Origin: [Borrelia] lusitaniae
GTDB taxonomy: Bacteria > Spirochaetota > Spirochaetia > Borreliales > Borreliaceae
NCBI RefSeq assembly: GCF_030440365.1
Contig: NZ_CP124047.1
Coordinates: forward strand, 1 to 45,668
Length of the DNA: 45,668 nucleotides
Direction: 5' to 3'
Part shown: positions 1-8,836 of the stretch, piece after piece
Numbering within the stretch: position 1 is the stretch's first letter
Layout of the letters: each line of letters starts with the position of its first letter
Translations under genes and position numbers: made by a program
Notes under the pieces: model-generated
What the model was told of the DNA's origin: nothing
Database searches by the model: none
What the model saw: only the letters and a program-made list of their open reading frames with translations

Positions 1-45
1 TTTTAAATTTTTCTATTGGATAGATTTTATACAAAGAAGGTAATA

Positions 46-327
46 ATGTATAAACAGCAATATTTTATTTCTGGCAAAGTACAAGGTGTTGGCTTTAGAT
101 TATTCACACAGCAAATAGCAAATAATATGAGACTAAACGGGTTTGTAAAAAATCTAAACGATGGAAGGGTAGAAATCGTAGCTTTTTTCAAAACTAAAGA
201 ACAAATAAAAAAATTTGAAAAATTATTACAAAATGGAAATAAGTATGCAAACATTGAAAATATTGAAAAAAAAACTTTAGATGAAAACTATCCTTTTCAA
301 TTTAATGATTTTAAAATTTATTATTAG
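46..327 (+). CDS. acyP: Acylphosphatase (cp26 BBB01), unit A
   Basis: A 93-residue small cytoplasmic enzyme expected to hydrolyse acyl phosphates. The N-terminal half carries the family signature GKVQGVGFR, whose Arg binds the phosphate, followed by [13 protein letters not shown], whose Asn is the second catalytic residue. The start is the ATG at 46, which has AAAGAAGG (33-40) five bases upstream. An in-frame TTG at 16 lies inside the palindrome arm and has no ribosome site. Its 3' end overlaps the convergent BBB02 by 17 bases. It differs from the unit B copy at a handful of residues, for example Leu versus Ser right after the GFR motif. Confidence 0.9.
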   Translation: MYKQQYFISGKVQGVGFRLFTQQIANNMRLNGFVKNLNDGRVEIVAFFKTKEQIKKFEKLLQNGNKYANIENIEKKTLDENYPFQFNDFKIYY

Positions 328-757
328 GATTTATTTTTTGTTTTACAAACGGTTTAATTTTTTTAGTTCTTAGTTTAATATTGCTTGCATTAAAATTTTT
401 ATGCTTAAAATTAGGCAAGTCAGCTTTAAAAAAATGTTCAACTTTAAATTTTAAAAATTCTAAAGACTTTCTGTTTCTACAAAAGATATTAAGGTTGCCA
501 TCAGAAAATTTGATGTCAAGACCACAATTAGAATCTGTTTTTAAAAATCTACATAAAATAAAATTACCATTTGAACCATTCCTATTAAAAAGAATAAAAT
601 ATTTTTTACCTCTTTTGGAATCTTTAAAATAAATCTTAAGCCAATCTCCTGTTGGCTTAACTGAAACTAGTTCGTCATAAAGATAAGAAATATAAATCGT
701 TCTATTGTCATTAGATTTTAAAACTTTTTTAAAGAAATAACCAAGACCTATTTTCAT
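311..757 (-). CDS. Conserved cp26 protein BBB02, unit A
   Basis: An uncharacterised protein of 148 residues from the ATG at 757, or 161 from a TTG at 796. Neither start has a clear Shine-Dalgarno, so the start is uncertain. It is basic and Lys/Asn/Phe-rich, with no signal peptide or membrane segment. By position between acylphosphatase and resT it is BBB02 of cp26. The unit B copy differs only near the C terminus. I assign no function. Confidence 0.65.
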   Translation of the reverse strand: MKIGLGYFFKKVLKSNDNRTIYISYLYDELVSVKPTGDWLKIYFKDSKRGKKYFILFNRNGSNGNFILCRFLKTDSNCGLDIKFSDGNLNIFCRNRKSLEFLKFKVEHFFKADLPNFKHKNFNASNIKLRTKKIKPFVKQKINPNNKF

Positions 758-844
758 ATCAATTATATAATATCTTATTAATAAAATATTTCCCAATATT
801 TTTCAAATGTATTAACAATAATTAAAAATTCAATTAAGCAAAAA

Positions 845-2194
845 CTATAGTTTATAATTAAAAATTATTGATAAGTATTCCGTAAGTTTTATGTAGTTAT
901 AATTGTATCCGTATGTAGCTTTAAAAGCTTTGCGAATTTTAACATTCAAGCCCCTAACCATTGCTAAAGTTTCTAAATTATCCTTTAACATTAAATTTTT
1001 AATTACAATCAATGTTTTAATATAATTATCATCAAGTATGCGATGTTCTTTTATTAAACTTTCTAAACGATCTATTCTAAGAGTAGAATAGGTGGCTTTA
1101 CGTCTAACATATGTATAAATTCTTTGATTAAGCAACTTTAATAAGTTGCTATCTGCCTTATCATCTAAATTATCTAAAACATACCGATTATAATGAAAGG
1201 CTGTTGTTATATCGTTTGGCTCGTGTCCTAAAACTTTTGTTATCCAATAATTCATCTCCATGTTTTTAGGCGCAAATGCAAGATAAGAAAATTTACAATA
1301 AATAGCTCTACAAAAATAAACAGATTCTTCGGGAGCAAAAATATTATTAAAAATTTGACGAAACAATCTATTATAACTGTATGCAAGATTTGAAGAGATT
1401 GCCTCTTTAGTAAGATTTTCGGTTTGTTCCATATAGCGTATTTCTTTTATAGAATTAATAATTAATTCTGGATCTGCAAAAACTGGAAAAATAACTTCAT
1501 TAATAATGTTATTTTCTCGTTTTTTTGCAATGTATTCCATACGAATATGATTTTTATCTGCAATATAAAATTGAGAAAGTTTCATTACTTCAACAGGACG
1601 ACGCCCGATTGCCATTAAAACTCCATAAAATTTTAATCTAATGTCTCGGTTTTGATTTAATAAAAGCTTAATTATTTCAATATAGGTATTTAAATTAATT
1701 TTAACAAATATTTGTTCTTTCCTATAGCTATTAATTTTTTCAATTTTATACTTATGAGCATAATCATTTAACCATTTTGGAGTTACAAACAAATCTATAA
1801 AATATTGAAAATAAGGCTTCTCATTATTAATTTGATTTAAAAAAATTAACTCTTCTATTTTTTTAAGGTCTTTGATTTCTATATATTTTAATTTTTTTAT
1901 TTTTTTTGACTTCCAAAAAAATAAAAAAGTATTATCTCTTTTAATCTTTTCAATTACTGAGAGATTAATATATTCTTTAATTATTTTACGAGTTTTAGAA
2001 AGATTTAATATTATTGAACGATTTGTAAATTTATCTTTTCTAAAAAGAATAGCTTTATGATTTTCTGCAAGAATTTTTAGTTTTTCTTTCAATTTTAAAT
2101 ACGAAAGCTCATTGTTGAGATATTTTTTATATAGAATTTCTAATTCTTTTCTAAATATTTCAAAATCATTTTTTATTTTTACTTTTGGAGGCAT
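845..2194 (-). CDS. resT: Telomere resolvase ResT, unit A
   Basis: A 449-residue protelomerase. It cuts replicated telomere junctions of the linear chromosome and linear plasmids and reseals them as covalently closed hairpins. All catalytic residues reported for B. burgdorferi ResT are at their known positions: Arg199 (GRRP), Lys224, Arg296, His324 (LGHE) and the nucleophile Tyr335 (FHYNRY). The tyrosine-recombinase-like catalytic core spans about 165-350. The N-terminal hairpin-binding segment lies near 139-159 (TPKWLNDYAHKYKIEKINSY). There is no Shine-Dalgarno before the ATG. A TATAAT box sits nine bases upstream, so the mRNA is probably leaderless. The protein is identical to the unit B copy, with a few silent base differences. 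It should be essential because it maintains the linear replicons. Confidence 0.97.
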   Translation of the reverse strand: MPPKVKIKNDFEIFRKELEILYKKYLNNELSYLKLKEKLKILAENHKAILFRKDKFTNRSIILNLSKTRKIIKEYINLSVIEKIKRDNTFLFFWKSKKIKKLKYIEIKDLKKIEELIFLNQINNEKPYFQYFIDLFVTPKWLNDYAHKYKIEKINSYRKEQIFVKINLNTYIEIIKLLLNQNRDIRLKFYGVLMAIGRRPVEVMKLSQFYIADKNHIRMEYIAKKRENNIINEVIFPVFADPELIINSIKEIRYMEQTENLTKEAISSNLAYSYNRLFRQIFNNIFAPEESVYFCRAIYCKFSYLAFAPKNMEMNYWITKVLGHEPNDITTAFHYNRYVLDNLDDKADSNLLKLLNQRIYTYVRRKATYSTLRIDRLESLIKEHRILDDNYIKTLIVIKNLMLKDNLETLAMVRGLNVKIRKAFKATYGYNYNYIKLTEYLSIIFNYKL

Positions 2195-2203
2195 ATTAGT
2201 TCA

Positions 2204-2209
2204 ATTATA
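2204..2209 (-). promoter_or_regulatory. resT -10 box, leaderless promoter (unit A)
   Basis: TATAAT on the minus strand ends nine bases before the resT ATG. Initiation 7-8 bases downstream leaves at most two or three untranslated bases. No Shine-Dalgarno exists upstream. The -35 region is weak (TTAGTT-like). Confidence 0.55.
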
Positions 2210-2250
2210 CCAAGTTTAAAAATTTTAACTAAGTAAAAAATTCCGATTTT

Positions 2251-2274
2251 CTCAAAACATAGGTATGCTTTGAG
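2251..2274. repeat. Imperfect palindrome upstream of resT
   Basis: CTCAAA and TTTGAG enclose CATA-GG-TATG, making a nearly complete 24-bp palindrome upstream of the resT promoter. A second imperfect 13-bp inverted repeat with an AAAAA loop lies at 2347-2377. Both recur in unit B. They could be an operator or just local secondary structure. Confidence 0.35.
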
Positions 2275-2407
2275 TTAAATTATGCAATCATTCGCTAAAT
2301 TAGATAAACATCATCAAAGAAATGCTTCATTCACACTAGTCAATTTTTTGATTGATTTAAAAAATAAATCATTCAAATTTTAAATAAATTCTTTTATTGC
2401 CCAAAAA

Positions 2408-2428
2408 AGAGCTATTATAAATAGCTCT
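2408..2428 (-). terminator. Rho-independent terminator of chbC (unit A)
   Basis: In the chbC direction, AGAGCTATT and AATAGCTCT form a 9-bp stem with a three-base loop, followed by TTTTTT. It lies about 45 bases past the chbC stop. The same structure recurs in unit B near 27571-27591. Confidence 0.75.
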
Positions 2429-2471
2429 CTAATATTCTTATTACAAGTTTGGCAATAGCAATTTAAAAAAA

Positions 2472-3797
2472 TTACGATTCTTTTTCTTGAAGAAGTAAAA
2501 ACTTATCGTACGCTTTTATAAAGGGTAAATACATAAATACCGAAATAATCAATAATAAAAAGACTAGAACAAAAGATTTAATATCAAGCCCTGTAGACAA
2601 AAAAGCTGCAATAGGGGCAGGAGTTGTCCACGGAACCAGAGTTCTAACTTTTTCAATAATTCCAAAATTAGTAAGAGTGTATGCGACAATTATATTAAAC
2701 ATCGGAATTAGTACAAAAGGAATACCTAATATAGGATTTAAAACTATTGGTGCTCCAAACATAATAGGTTCATTAATATTAAAAAGACCGGGGGCAAATG
2801 AAAGTCTGCCTATGGCCTTTAAATGTTGAGATTTGCTAAGCATCATAGCAATAACAAGTCCTAAAGTTGCGCCACTACCACCAATATATACAAACGAATC
2901 AAGAAATCCCCCTGCTAAAATATGTGGAAGTGGAAGATTGTCAGAAAGAGCTCTAATATTAAAGTCAAGATTTGTCAAAATTATGGGATTAAGCAAAGCA
3001 ATAATAACATTGGTGCCATGAAGACCACAAAACCATAACATATGAACAACAAAAGAAATCATTAAAGTTCCAACTAAAGTATCGCTAATTTGTAAAACAG
3101 GCCTAAACATATTCATAATTATTTCAGGGAAAAGGCTTCCTAGTGAACTTTGAATAGCAATATTAACGCTTTGAGCTACAATTGAAAGCACGACAACAGG
3201 AACTAAAGCTTCAAAAGATTTTAAAACAGCAGGTGGAACAGACTCTGGAAGCTTAATTGACATATTTCTTTGAACTAAAAACCTATAAACCTCAACAGAA
3301 AAAATAGCAGAAATAATGGCTGTAAACACTCCTTGAGCACTAAAATATCTTGCATCAATTACAGGAAACCATGCATTAGGCTCGATTCCCCATTTAGCAA
3401 CATCCCCACCGTAAGGTATCCAATCGGATTGTCCTGCTAAAATTAAAAATGTATAAAGAGATAAAAATCCCCCTGTAATCCCACTAAGTTTATAATGATT
3501 AGATAAGTTATAACCAATACCAAAAACAACAAATATGGACATAATGCCCATACTTACATAAAATGGCTGAACAAGATTTCCTTTATATTTAGCCATTAAA
3601 TCAACATACCACTGTTGATAGAGTAACGTTTGAGAATCTGTAAATGGTAAATTAACTAAAAGTAAAATAAAAGAGCCAACTATCAAAAAGGGCATAGAAA
3701 AAGTAAAGCCATCTCTTAAAGCAATTAAATATCTATTTGAACCAATTTTACTAGCAATAGGAACTAAATTAGTTTCAATAAAATCTTGAAAATTCAT
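2472..3797 (-). CDS. chbC: PTS chitobiose EIIC permease ChbC, unit A
   Basis: A 441-residue inner-membrane sugar channel of the lactose/cellobiose EIIC family, importing N,N'-diacetylchitobiose from tick chitin. It has about ten hydrophobic segments. The conserved substrate-site His (WFCGLHGTN, His260) and Glu (FNINEPIMFG, Glu343) are present. The start is the ATG at 3797: GGAGG lies nine bases upstream, and an upstream in-frame ATG (3806) abuts that GGAGG and is too close to use it. One codon (Trp, after VEVYR) present in unit B is missing here by a 3-base deletion. It is divergent from chbA/chbB across a palindromic promoter region that only unit A retains. Confidence 0.93.
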   Translation of the reverse strand: MNFQDFIETNLVPIASKIGSNRYLIALRDGFTFSMPFLIVGSFILLLVNLPFTDSQTLLYQQWYVDLMAKYKGNLVQPFYVSMGIMSIFVVFGIGYNLSNHYKLSGITGGFLSLYTFLILAGQSDWIPYGGDVAKWGIEPNAWFPVIDARYFSAQGVFTAIISAIFSVEVYRFLVQRNMSIKLPESVPPAVLKSFEALVPVVVLSIVAQSVNIAIQSSLGSLFPEIIMNMFRPVLQISDTLVGTLMISFVVHMLWFCGLHGTNVIIALLNPIILTNLDFNIRALSDNLPLPHILAGGFLDSFVYIGGSGATLGLVIAMMLSKSQHLKAIGRLSFAPGLFNINEPIMFGAPIVLNPILGIPFVLIPMFNIIVAYTLTNFGIIEKVRTLVPWTTPAPIAAFLSTGLDIKSFVLVFLLLIISVFMYLPFIKAYDKFLLLQEKES

Positions 3798-3825
3798 GAA
3801 AACCATCCTCCAATAAAAACTAATT

Positions 3826-3870
3826 AAAAGTTATAATTAATAACTTTTAGTATTAAATTATAATACTAAA
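3826..3870. repeat. Two small inverted repeats in the chbC leader
   Basis: AAAAGTTA/TAACTTTT (3826-3833 and 3841-3848) overlaps TTTAGTATTA/TAATACTAAA (3846-3855 and 3861-3870). They fall within the predicted 5' untranslated region of chbC and are absent from unit B. The overlap means only one stem can form at a time. Confidence 0.45.
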
Positions 3871-3887
3871 TTATAATTTAATTAATA

Positions 3888-3948
3888 CTATTATATCAAA
3901 ATCTTTATTTTATTGATTTTAAATAAAATAAAGATTTTGATATAATAG
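3888..3948. promoter_or_regulatory. 27-bp-arm inverted repeat with mirrored promoters (chbC/chbA)
   Basis: Two perfect 27-base arms (3888-3914 and 3922-3948) flank a 7-base loop. Each arm ends in an outward-facing extended -10 element TGATATAAT (3938-3946 on plus, 3890-3898 on minus), so one symmetrical element can drive both chbAB-mupG and chbC. The symmetry would also suit a dimeric regulator. Unit B has lost the whole element. Confidence 0.6.
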
Positions 3949-4005
3949 AAGATATATTAATAATGTTAACTATTAATATATAAATAAAAGGAGAATATTT
4001 TACAT

Positions 4006-4353
4006 ATGAATAAAAAAATGTATAGTATAGAAGAATTAATAGATGAAATAAGCATGCCTGTTGTAGCTTACTCTGGGGAGGCTAAAAGTTTTCTAAGAGA
4101 AGCTTTAGAATATGCTAAAAACAAAGAATATGAAAAAGCAGAGCTTACTATACAAGAGAGCAAAAACTCTATTGCAAAGGCTCATGAAACACACAGAGAA
4201 ATAATACAACAGTCAGCCATTAATCCAAACTCTGTTAAAACACCTTTTATTTTAATTCATGCTGAAGATCACTTAATGTCTGCAATTTCAGAATTAAGCA
4301 TTTTTGAAGAATTAATCAATGTTTACAAAATAATAAATGAAATAAAAAAATAG
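4006..4353 (+). CDS. chbA: PTS chitobiose EIIA ChbA
   Basis: A 115-residue cytoplasmic phosphocarrier of the LacF/ChbA family, forming a three-helix bundle, that relays phosphate from HPr to ChbB. The active motif is LIHAEDHLM, with His85 as the phosphorylated residue and Asp88 as the metal-site residue. Length matches the family. The ribosome site AAAGGAGA (3987-3994) is rather far (about 12 bases) from the ATG. It is the first gene of a chbA-chbB-mupG operon, with 8 bases to chbB. This is the only complete copy on the replicon; in unit B only the first 22 codons survive. Confidence 0.93.
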   Translation: MNKKMYSIEELIDEISMPVVAYSGEAKSFLREALEYAKNKEYEKAELTIQESKNSIAKAHETHREIIQQSAINPNSVKTPFILIHAEDHLMSAISELSIFEELINVYKIINEIKK

Positions 4354-4361
4354 GAGAAAAC

Positions 4362-4679
4362 ATGAACATACTGCTTGTATGTGGAGCTGGAATGTCCACA
4401 AGTATGCTGGTACAAAGAATTGAAAAATATGCCAAAGCAAACAATATAAATGCAAAAATTGAAGCTATTGCTGAGACACGACTTAGCGAAGTTATTGACC
4501 GCTTTGATGTTGTTTTGCTTGCACCACAGTCAAGATTTAATAAAAAAAGACTTGAAGAAATTACAAAGCCTAAAGGAATTCCAATCGAAATAATTAATAC
4601 AATCGATTATGGAACAATGAATGGAGAAAAAGTGTTAAAACTTGCAATTAATTCACTTAATAGTAAAAGTTCTTTTTAA
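4362..4679 (+). CDS. chbB: PTS chitobiose EIIB ChbB
   Basis: A 105-residue EIIB of the lactose/cellobiose family. It accepts phosphate from ChbA on Cys7 in the N-terminal P-loop (VCGAGMSTS) and passes it to sugar bound by ChbC. Its Shine-Dalgarno AGGAGA overlaps the chbA stop codon, which implies translational coupling. It is completely absent from unit B, so this copy is the sole ChbB of the plasmid. Confidence 0.94.
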   Translation: MNILLVCGAGMSTSMLVQRIEKYAKANNINAKIEAIAETRLSEVIDRFDVVLLAPQSRFNKKRLEEITKPKGIPIEIINTIDYGTMNGEKVLKLAINSLNSKSSF

Positions 4680-4690
4680 AGAAGGTTAAA

Positions 4691-5788
4691 ATGAAAGAAA
4701 TTGGAATATCCATATATCCTAATGTAAGTCCTAAAAATAAAATTATCGAATATCTTGAGAAAAGTGCTCATTTGGGATTTACCCAAGTATTTACTTCTCT
4801 GCTTTATATTAACGGAAATGAATTTGATATGTTTAAAGAATTGCTCAACATTGCAAATAAGAACGGAATGAAACCTATTATTGATGTAAGTCCTAAAATT
4901 TTCAAAGAATTGGAAATCGATCTTTCAAATCTTAGGAATTGTTCAAAACTAGATTATTTTAAAAAACTTGGTGCTTGGGCGATTAGATTAGACAATACAT
5001 TTACAGGTATTGAAGAATCATTAATGACTTTTAATGATTCTAACCTTAAGATTCAACTTAATATAAGTAATATAAATAAACATATTGACACAATAATGTA
5101 TTTTAAGCCCAATGTAAAAAATTTGCTTGGATGTCATAATTTTTATCCCCATAAATATACAGGGCTTTCAAGAACTTTCTTTAAAGAAACAACAAAAATA
5201 TTTAAACATTATTCAATCCCAACAGCTGCATTTATTAGTTCTATTAATGCAGAAGAATGCGCACGCGGCAAAGAAAAAGAAGGTGTTCCCACACTAGAAT
5301 CACACAGATTTAAAGATATAGAAACCCAGGCAAAAGATCTTTTCAAAGAAGGAATAGACACCGTACTGATTTCTAATTGTTTTCCAAGTGAAATAGAACT
5401 AAAAAAAGTATCAAAAGTAAACAGAAATGTTTTAGAGCTCAAAGCAGATCTGAATCCAAAAGCAACTTCAGTTGAAAAAGAAATAATACTTGAAAACTTG
5501 CATTTTAACAGAGGAGATGTTAATTCTTATAGAATTCGATCAACTATGCCAAGAGTGTATTACAATAATAAAAAATTTCCTGTACATTCCCCAAATGAAA
5601 TCAAAAAAGGAGACATCTTAATAGATTCTTCAGAATATTTAGGTTACGCAGGAGAACTTCAAATATCACTAAAAGATACCCCAAATAATGGTCTTATAAA
5701 CGTAGTTGGGAAAATAGTCAATGAAGAAATATATTTGCTTGAAAAAATAGAATCTTGGGAAAAATTCAAAATAATAGAAAATAAATAA
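4691..5788 (+). CDS. MupG-like (DUF871) hydrolase, cp26 BBB07
   Basis: A 365-residue protein with a TIM-barrel N-terminal domain (about 1-235) and a cyclophilin-like C-terminal domain (about 245-360), the layout of the DUF871/MupG family. Characterised members split 6-phospho-MurNAc-containing sugars during cell-wall recycling. BBB07 has also been described as a surface or integrin-binding protein, but I see no signal peptide or lipobox, so a cytoplasmic role next to chbAB fits the sequence better. GAAGG lies a few bases before the ATG, and chbB ends 11 bases upstream. The substrate is inferred. It is complete only here. Confidence 0.75.
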   Translation: MKEIGISIYPNVSPKNKIIEYLEKSAHLGFTQVFTSLLYINGNEFDMFKELLNIANKNGMKPIIDVSPKIFKELEIDLSNLRNCSKLDYFKKLGAWAIRLDNTFTGIEESLMTFNDSNLKIQLNISNINKHIDTIMYFKPNVKNLLGCHNFYPHKYTGLSRTFFKETTKIFKHYSIPTAAFISSINAEECARGKEKEGVPTLESHRFKDIETQAKDLFKEGIDTVLISNCFPSEIELKKVSKVNRNVLELKADLNPKATSVEKEIILENLHFNRGDVNSYRIRSTMPRVYYNNKKFPVHSPNEIKKGDILIDSSEYLGYAGELQISLKDTPNNGLINVVGKIVNEEIYLLEKIESWEKFKIIENK

Positions 5789-5814
5789 ATGCCCTAATAA
5801 AAAGGGTATTTATT
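5784..5814. terminator. Bidirectional terminator between BBB07 and BBB08 (unit A)
   Basis: AATAAAT-G-CCCT and AGGG-T-ATTTATT form a 12-bp stem with one mismatch. It overlaps the stop codons of both convergent genes. AT-rich flanks give U-runs in both directions. It is conserved in unit B. Confidence 0.65.
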
Positions 5815-6439
5815 GTAAAAATTTTTCAATCGCTTTAAGGACATAATAATAGAGAGTGATGTAAGACTTTCTTAAATTAAAATTTTTAGAACTGTCTAGA
5901 AAATATATAAATTCATTAGTAGCAGAATTAAGATCCTCAATATAATTTCTAAGCTCAAAGTTTCGATTAATAGCTTTTATATCATCCAGATTAAAAATAA
6001 TAGTGACAACATTTTGAATATTGCTATTGATATTATTTTTAAAAGCAATTTCTTTGTTCAAATTATTAATATCACTAAATTGAGGTTCATTGGAATTTAA
6101 ATTAACAATTTCTAATCTAAATTTATGGTCAAAAAAAATAGCAAAATCATAAGTTAATAAACTTGCTTTTTTGGAACTTAAAACTATTTTCATTAAAACA
6201 TTATTACTAAATTTGTCTAAAATAAAAAAATAAGAATAATAACTAATATCTTTAATAGAATCAAAATAATCTTTAGTATGAATACCGGTTTTAAATTTAC
6301 CATTTCCTAGTGATTCATATAAACTAATCTCAATTTTTATTGCTTCATCTAAAGATTTAATAAAAATTGAAGAGGCGCTAATATTGCATGAAAATAAAAA
6401 AAGAGTAAAGATAAAAAGAAAATTAAACTTTTTTTTCAT
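5810..6439 (-). CDS. Putative lipoprotein BBB08, unit A
   Basis: A 209-residue protein with a typical Borrelia lipoprotein signal: a Lys-rich start, a Phe/Leu core and a lipobox ending LFSC with Cys18 as the acylated residue. The mature part is Lys/Asn-rich with no domain I recognise. It is convergent with the MupG-like gene and sits head-to-head with BBB09, 139 bases apart. The unit B copy differs at only a few residues. Confidence 0.75.
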   Translation of the reverse strand: MKKKFNFLFIFTLFLFSCNISASSIFIKSLDEAIKIEISLYESLGNGKFKTGIHTKDYFDSIKDISYYSYFFILDKFSNNVLMKIVLSSKKASLLTYDFAIFFDHKFRLEIVNLNSNEPQFSDINNLNKEIAFKNNINSNIQNVVTIIFNLDDIKAINRNFELRNYIEDLNSATNEFIYFLDSSKNFNLRKSYITLYYYVLKAIEKFLQ

Positions 6440-6578
6440 TTAAGATTTCTCATGGAATATACTAATATTAATGAAAAGCTTACATAAAAGCATAACATAT
6501 TCTTTAAAAATTAAAATTAAAAAGAATATAATTCTTGCACTAAAATTACATTTATATAAAATCACTTAAGGGAAAAAA

Positions 6579-7622
6579 ATGAAATATCTTAAATACATTT
6601 CCTTATTTTTATTAATTTTAGGTTGTAAATCCATTTCAAACGGTAATTTCAACCTACATGATACAAATCATAAATTAGGAAAACTAAAATTTCAAGAAGA
6701 CTCAATAATAAGCAGAAATTATGACAATAAAATATCTATTGTGGGGATATATAACCCTTTAACAGAAAAAGAAAATTTTAAAGTTAACATTTACATCGAA
6801 AAAAAAGGATTACAAATAAATCCTGAAAGTATTTTGATAAATGAAGAAAAAATTAATTATTCGAAATATAAAGCAGAGCTTAAAATAAAATCCGGCTTTA
6901 ATAAAAGCATTATTAGCATTTCACTGACTAATTCAAGAGATCTATTAACACACATTTACGATAAAAGTATGGGGAAATACATTAACATTGACTTTCAAGA
7001 TAATTGGAATGTATCACACAGTACAAAATTTAATAAGAACCATATTTTAGAATATTTAACAGATTTTGATAAAGAAACTCAAACATCTAAAAATATATTA
7101 CAAAAACGCATTGATAAGAGAAAAATTGAAATTGAAAAAACAGAGCTTAAAACAGAATATAATGAAATAGAGGATTATTACATCTATAGTATGAAAATTC
7201 CAAAATTATTTGAAAAATCAACTACACCATCAGAAACTTACGAAGTATTTATTATAGCAAATTATTACCCTTGTGAAAATTTAAACATTCTGTTTTTAAA
7301 TTTAAGTTTATACTCTGATCAATTACGCTTTCTAAATTCTATTTATGATGAAAATGATAGAAAATTAAAAATTGAAACTCCGGTGAGAACTTTAAAGGAT
7401 TCAAAAACAATAAAAGAAACATTAAATATAGTATTAAGTCTGCAAAAAATAATTGAGCTAACACAAAACATAGAAAAAGATATTATTTTGAAATTAAAAT
7501 CTTACGGAGAAAAAGGTGAATTCACATTTGAAATATATAAACCACTTCTTCTAAAATTCTTAAAAGAGGTGAATTATTGCATAAAAAATTTGCAATCAAA
7601 TAGGCAAGATTCAATAAATTAA
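6579..7622 (+). CDS. Putative lipoprotein BBB09, unit A
   Basis: A 347-residue predicted lipoprotein. Its signal peptide ends in LILGC, with Cys16 as the lipidated residue. AAGGG lies seven to eight bases before the ATG. The mature region is highly charged. Residues 170-200 (many Glu/Lys) suggest a helical segment. I recognise no family beyond the cp26 orthologue. It lies directly upstream of the plasmid-maintenance genes and is almost identical to the unit B copy. Confidence 0.75.
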   Translation: MKYLKYISLFLLILGCKSISNGNFNLHDTNHKLGKLKFQEDSIISRNYDNKISIVGIYNPLTEKENFKVNIYIEKKGLQINPESILINEEKINYSKYKAELKIKSGFNKSIISISLTNSRDLLTHIYDKSMGKYINIDFQDNWNVSHSTKFNKNHILEYLTDFDKETQTSKNILQKRIDKRKIEIEKTELKTEYNEIEDYYIYSMKIPKLFEKSTTPSETYEVFIIANYYPCENLNILFLNLSLYSDQLRFLNSIYDENDRKLKIETPVRTLKDSKTIKETLNIVLSLQKIIELTQNIEKDIILKLKSYGEKGEFTFEIYKPLLLKFLKEVNYCIKNLQSNRQDSIN

Positions 7623-7646
7623 ATTATACCTACTTGATTGCAAATT
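7587..7646. repeat. 18-bp inverted repeat at the end of BBB09 (unit A)
   Basis: AATTTGCAATCAAATAGG (7587-7604) pairs with 7629-7646 with one mismatch. In unit B (31492-31509 and 31535-31552) the arms are perfect. It spans the BBB09 stop and faces the PF57 gene. It may be a terminator or a binding site of the replication region. Confidence 0.5.
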
Positions 7647-7735
7647 TGACAATAAAACTTTACTTTTTTTAACAAGTGTATTATCATTAACTTCAATGCT
7701 TAATGCAATAAAAGATCAAACGATAGGAGCTTAAA

Positions 7736-8489
7736 ATGTATCAATTAACAACTAATAAGATGCCTTTTAATAAATTAGTAGATCGAAGGCTAAAAATATT
7801 TTGGGTCATACAAAAACTAAGTGCTAACTACTTTATGTCCAAAAAAAATATTCTCTAAGCAATGTTTTAGCAATGACAAATTCTATATTGGAAAAAAAGG
7901 ATTTAAAAAGGTTACCAAAAGAACAATACAAAATGACATAAAAATTTTTGAAAATTTAGGATTAATTAAAAGTCATTTCAATCCACTTGGGAAAAATAAT
8001 GGTAGCTTTACTTACCAGATAATAAACAAAGCCCTTGAAAAATTAGCTAAAAAAATTATAAGTACAGCGTATTTTATTAATAAAAAAATTAATTATGAAA
8101 AATCAAAAAACAAAGAACTTAAAAAAAATAAAACAATAGAAGAATCTCAAAAATATAAAATTTCATATCAAATAACTTCACATGTTTTAAGCAAAAATAA
8201 AAGTAAATATTACAAGAATTCTAAATACTGTTTTAAAGAAAAAAATATAAAAAAACAATAAATTTTCTAGAAAGAGAAATTAAAAAAAAATACAAATCAA
8301 TAAATCTCGAAGAAATTAAAAAAATCACAGAAAATATAACAAGTTACAAAAATTCATTATGGAATTTAAAAGACTTTATGGAAGAACTGTTCGAATATGA
8401 AAAAACAGAAATAATAAAATTCTTCAAAAAAACTTTAGAAAAAAAGAAAAAAAGTATGGTTTATGGCAAAAAAGTTCAAAAATATGAAA
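7736..8489 (+). pseudogene. Broken PF57/62 plasmid-maintenance gene (BBB10), unit A
   Basis: The ribosome site AGGAG (7725-7729) and the ATG survive, but the frame is destroyed. Compared with 31642-32565, one A is missing from a poly-A run near 7841 (8 versus 9) and another near 8250 (7 versus 8). A 352-bp deletion between copies of AAAAATAC then removes the last ~55 codons and joins the remnant to BBB11. The intact relative is the presumed replication initiator or maintenance protein of Borrelia plasmids. Short open frames inside this stretch are fragments. Confidence 0.9.
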
Positions 8490-8836
8490 GCTTTCACTTA
8501 TTCTCAATAAAAGAAAATGATAAAATTTTAGGAATTTTTTATGGTTTTATGAACCTTTCAAAACCATTTATTATAAATTATTCAGAAAAAGGGATTAAAA
8601 AAACTATAAGATTAAGAAAAATATTTTATATGGAATTCAAATTCAAAAAAGGAAGCGTTTTTTGTTATTTAAGAAGCCTATACATATTCACTAAAAATAA
8701 AAATAAGAATAATTTTTTACAAGTCTCTTTTAGATAGAACTTTAAAAATTGAAGAAGAAATACATAAATTTTATGGTAAGAAATATGAAAATAATAAAGG
8801 AATATTAAATTGGATAAAAAAAATCAAAAATAATAA
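8490..8836 (+). pseudogene. Broken PF50 gene (BBB11), unit A
   Basis: The 5' third is deleted by the same event that truncates BBB10. A 2-base loss in a T-run near 8712-8717 (six T versus eight in unit B) shifts the rest. The open frame at 8378-8737 is a fusion of BBB10 and BBB11 leftovers, recognisable by the core segment starting ESFHLFSIKENDK shared with 32581-33099. Confidence 0.88.

Noticed and set aside
381..632. Plus-strand open frame opposite BBB02
   Set aside because: It is antisense to a conserved frame, and the copy in unit B simply follows the same DNA. No ribosome site.
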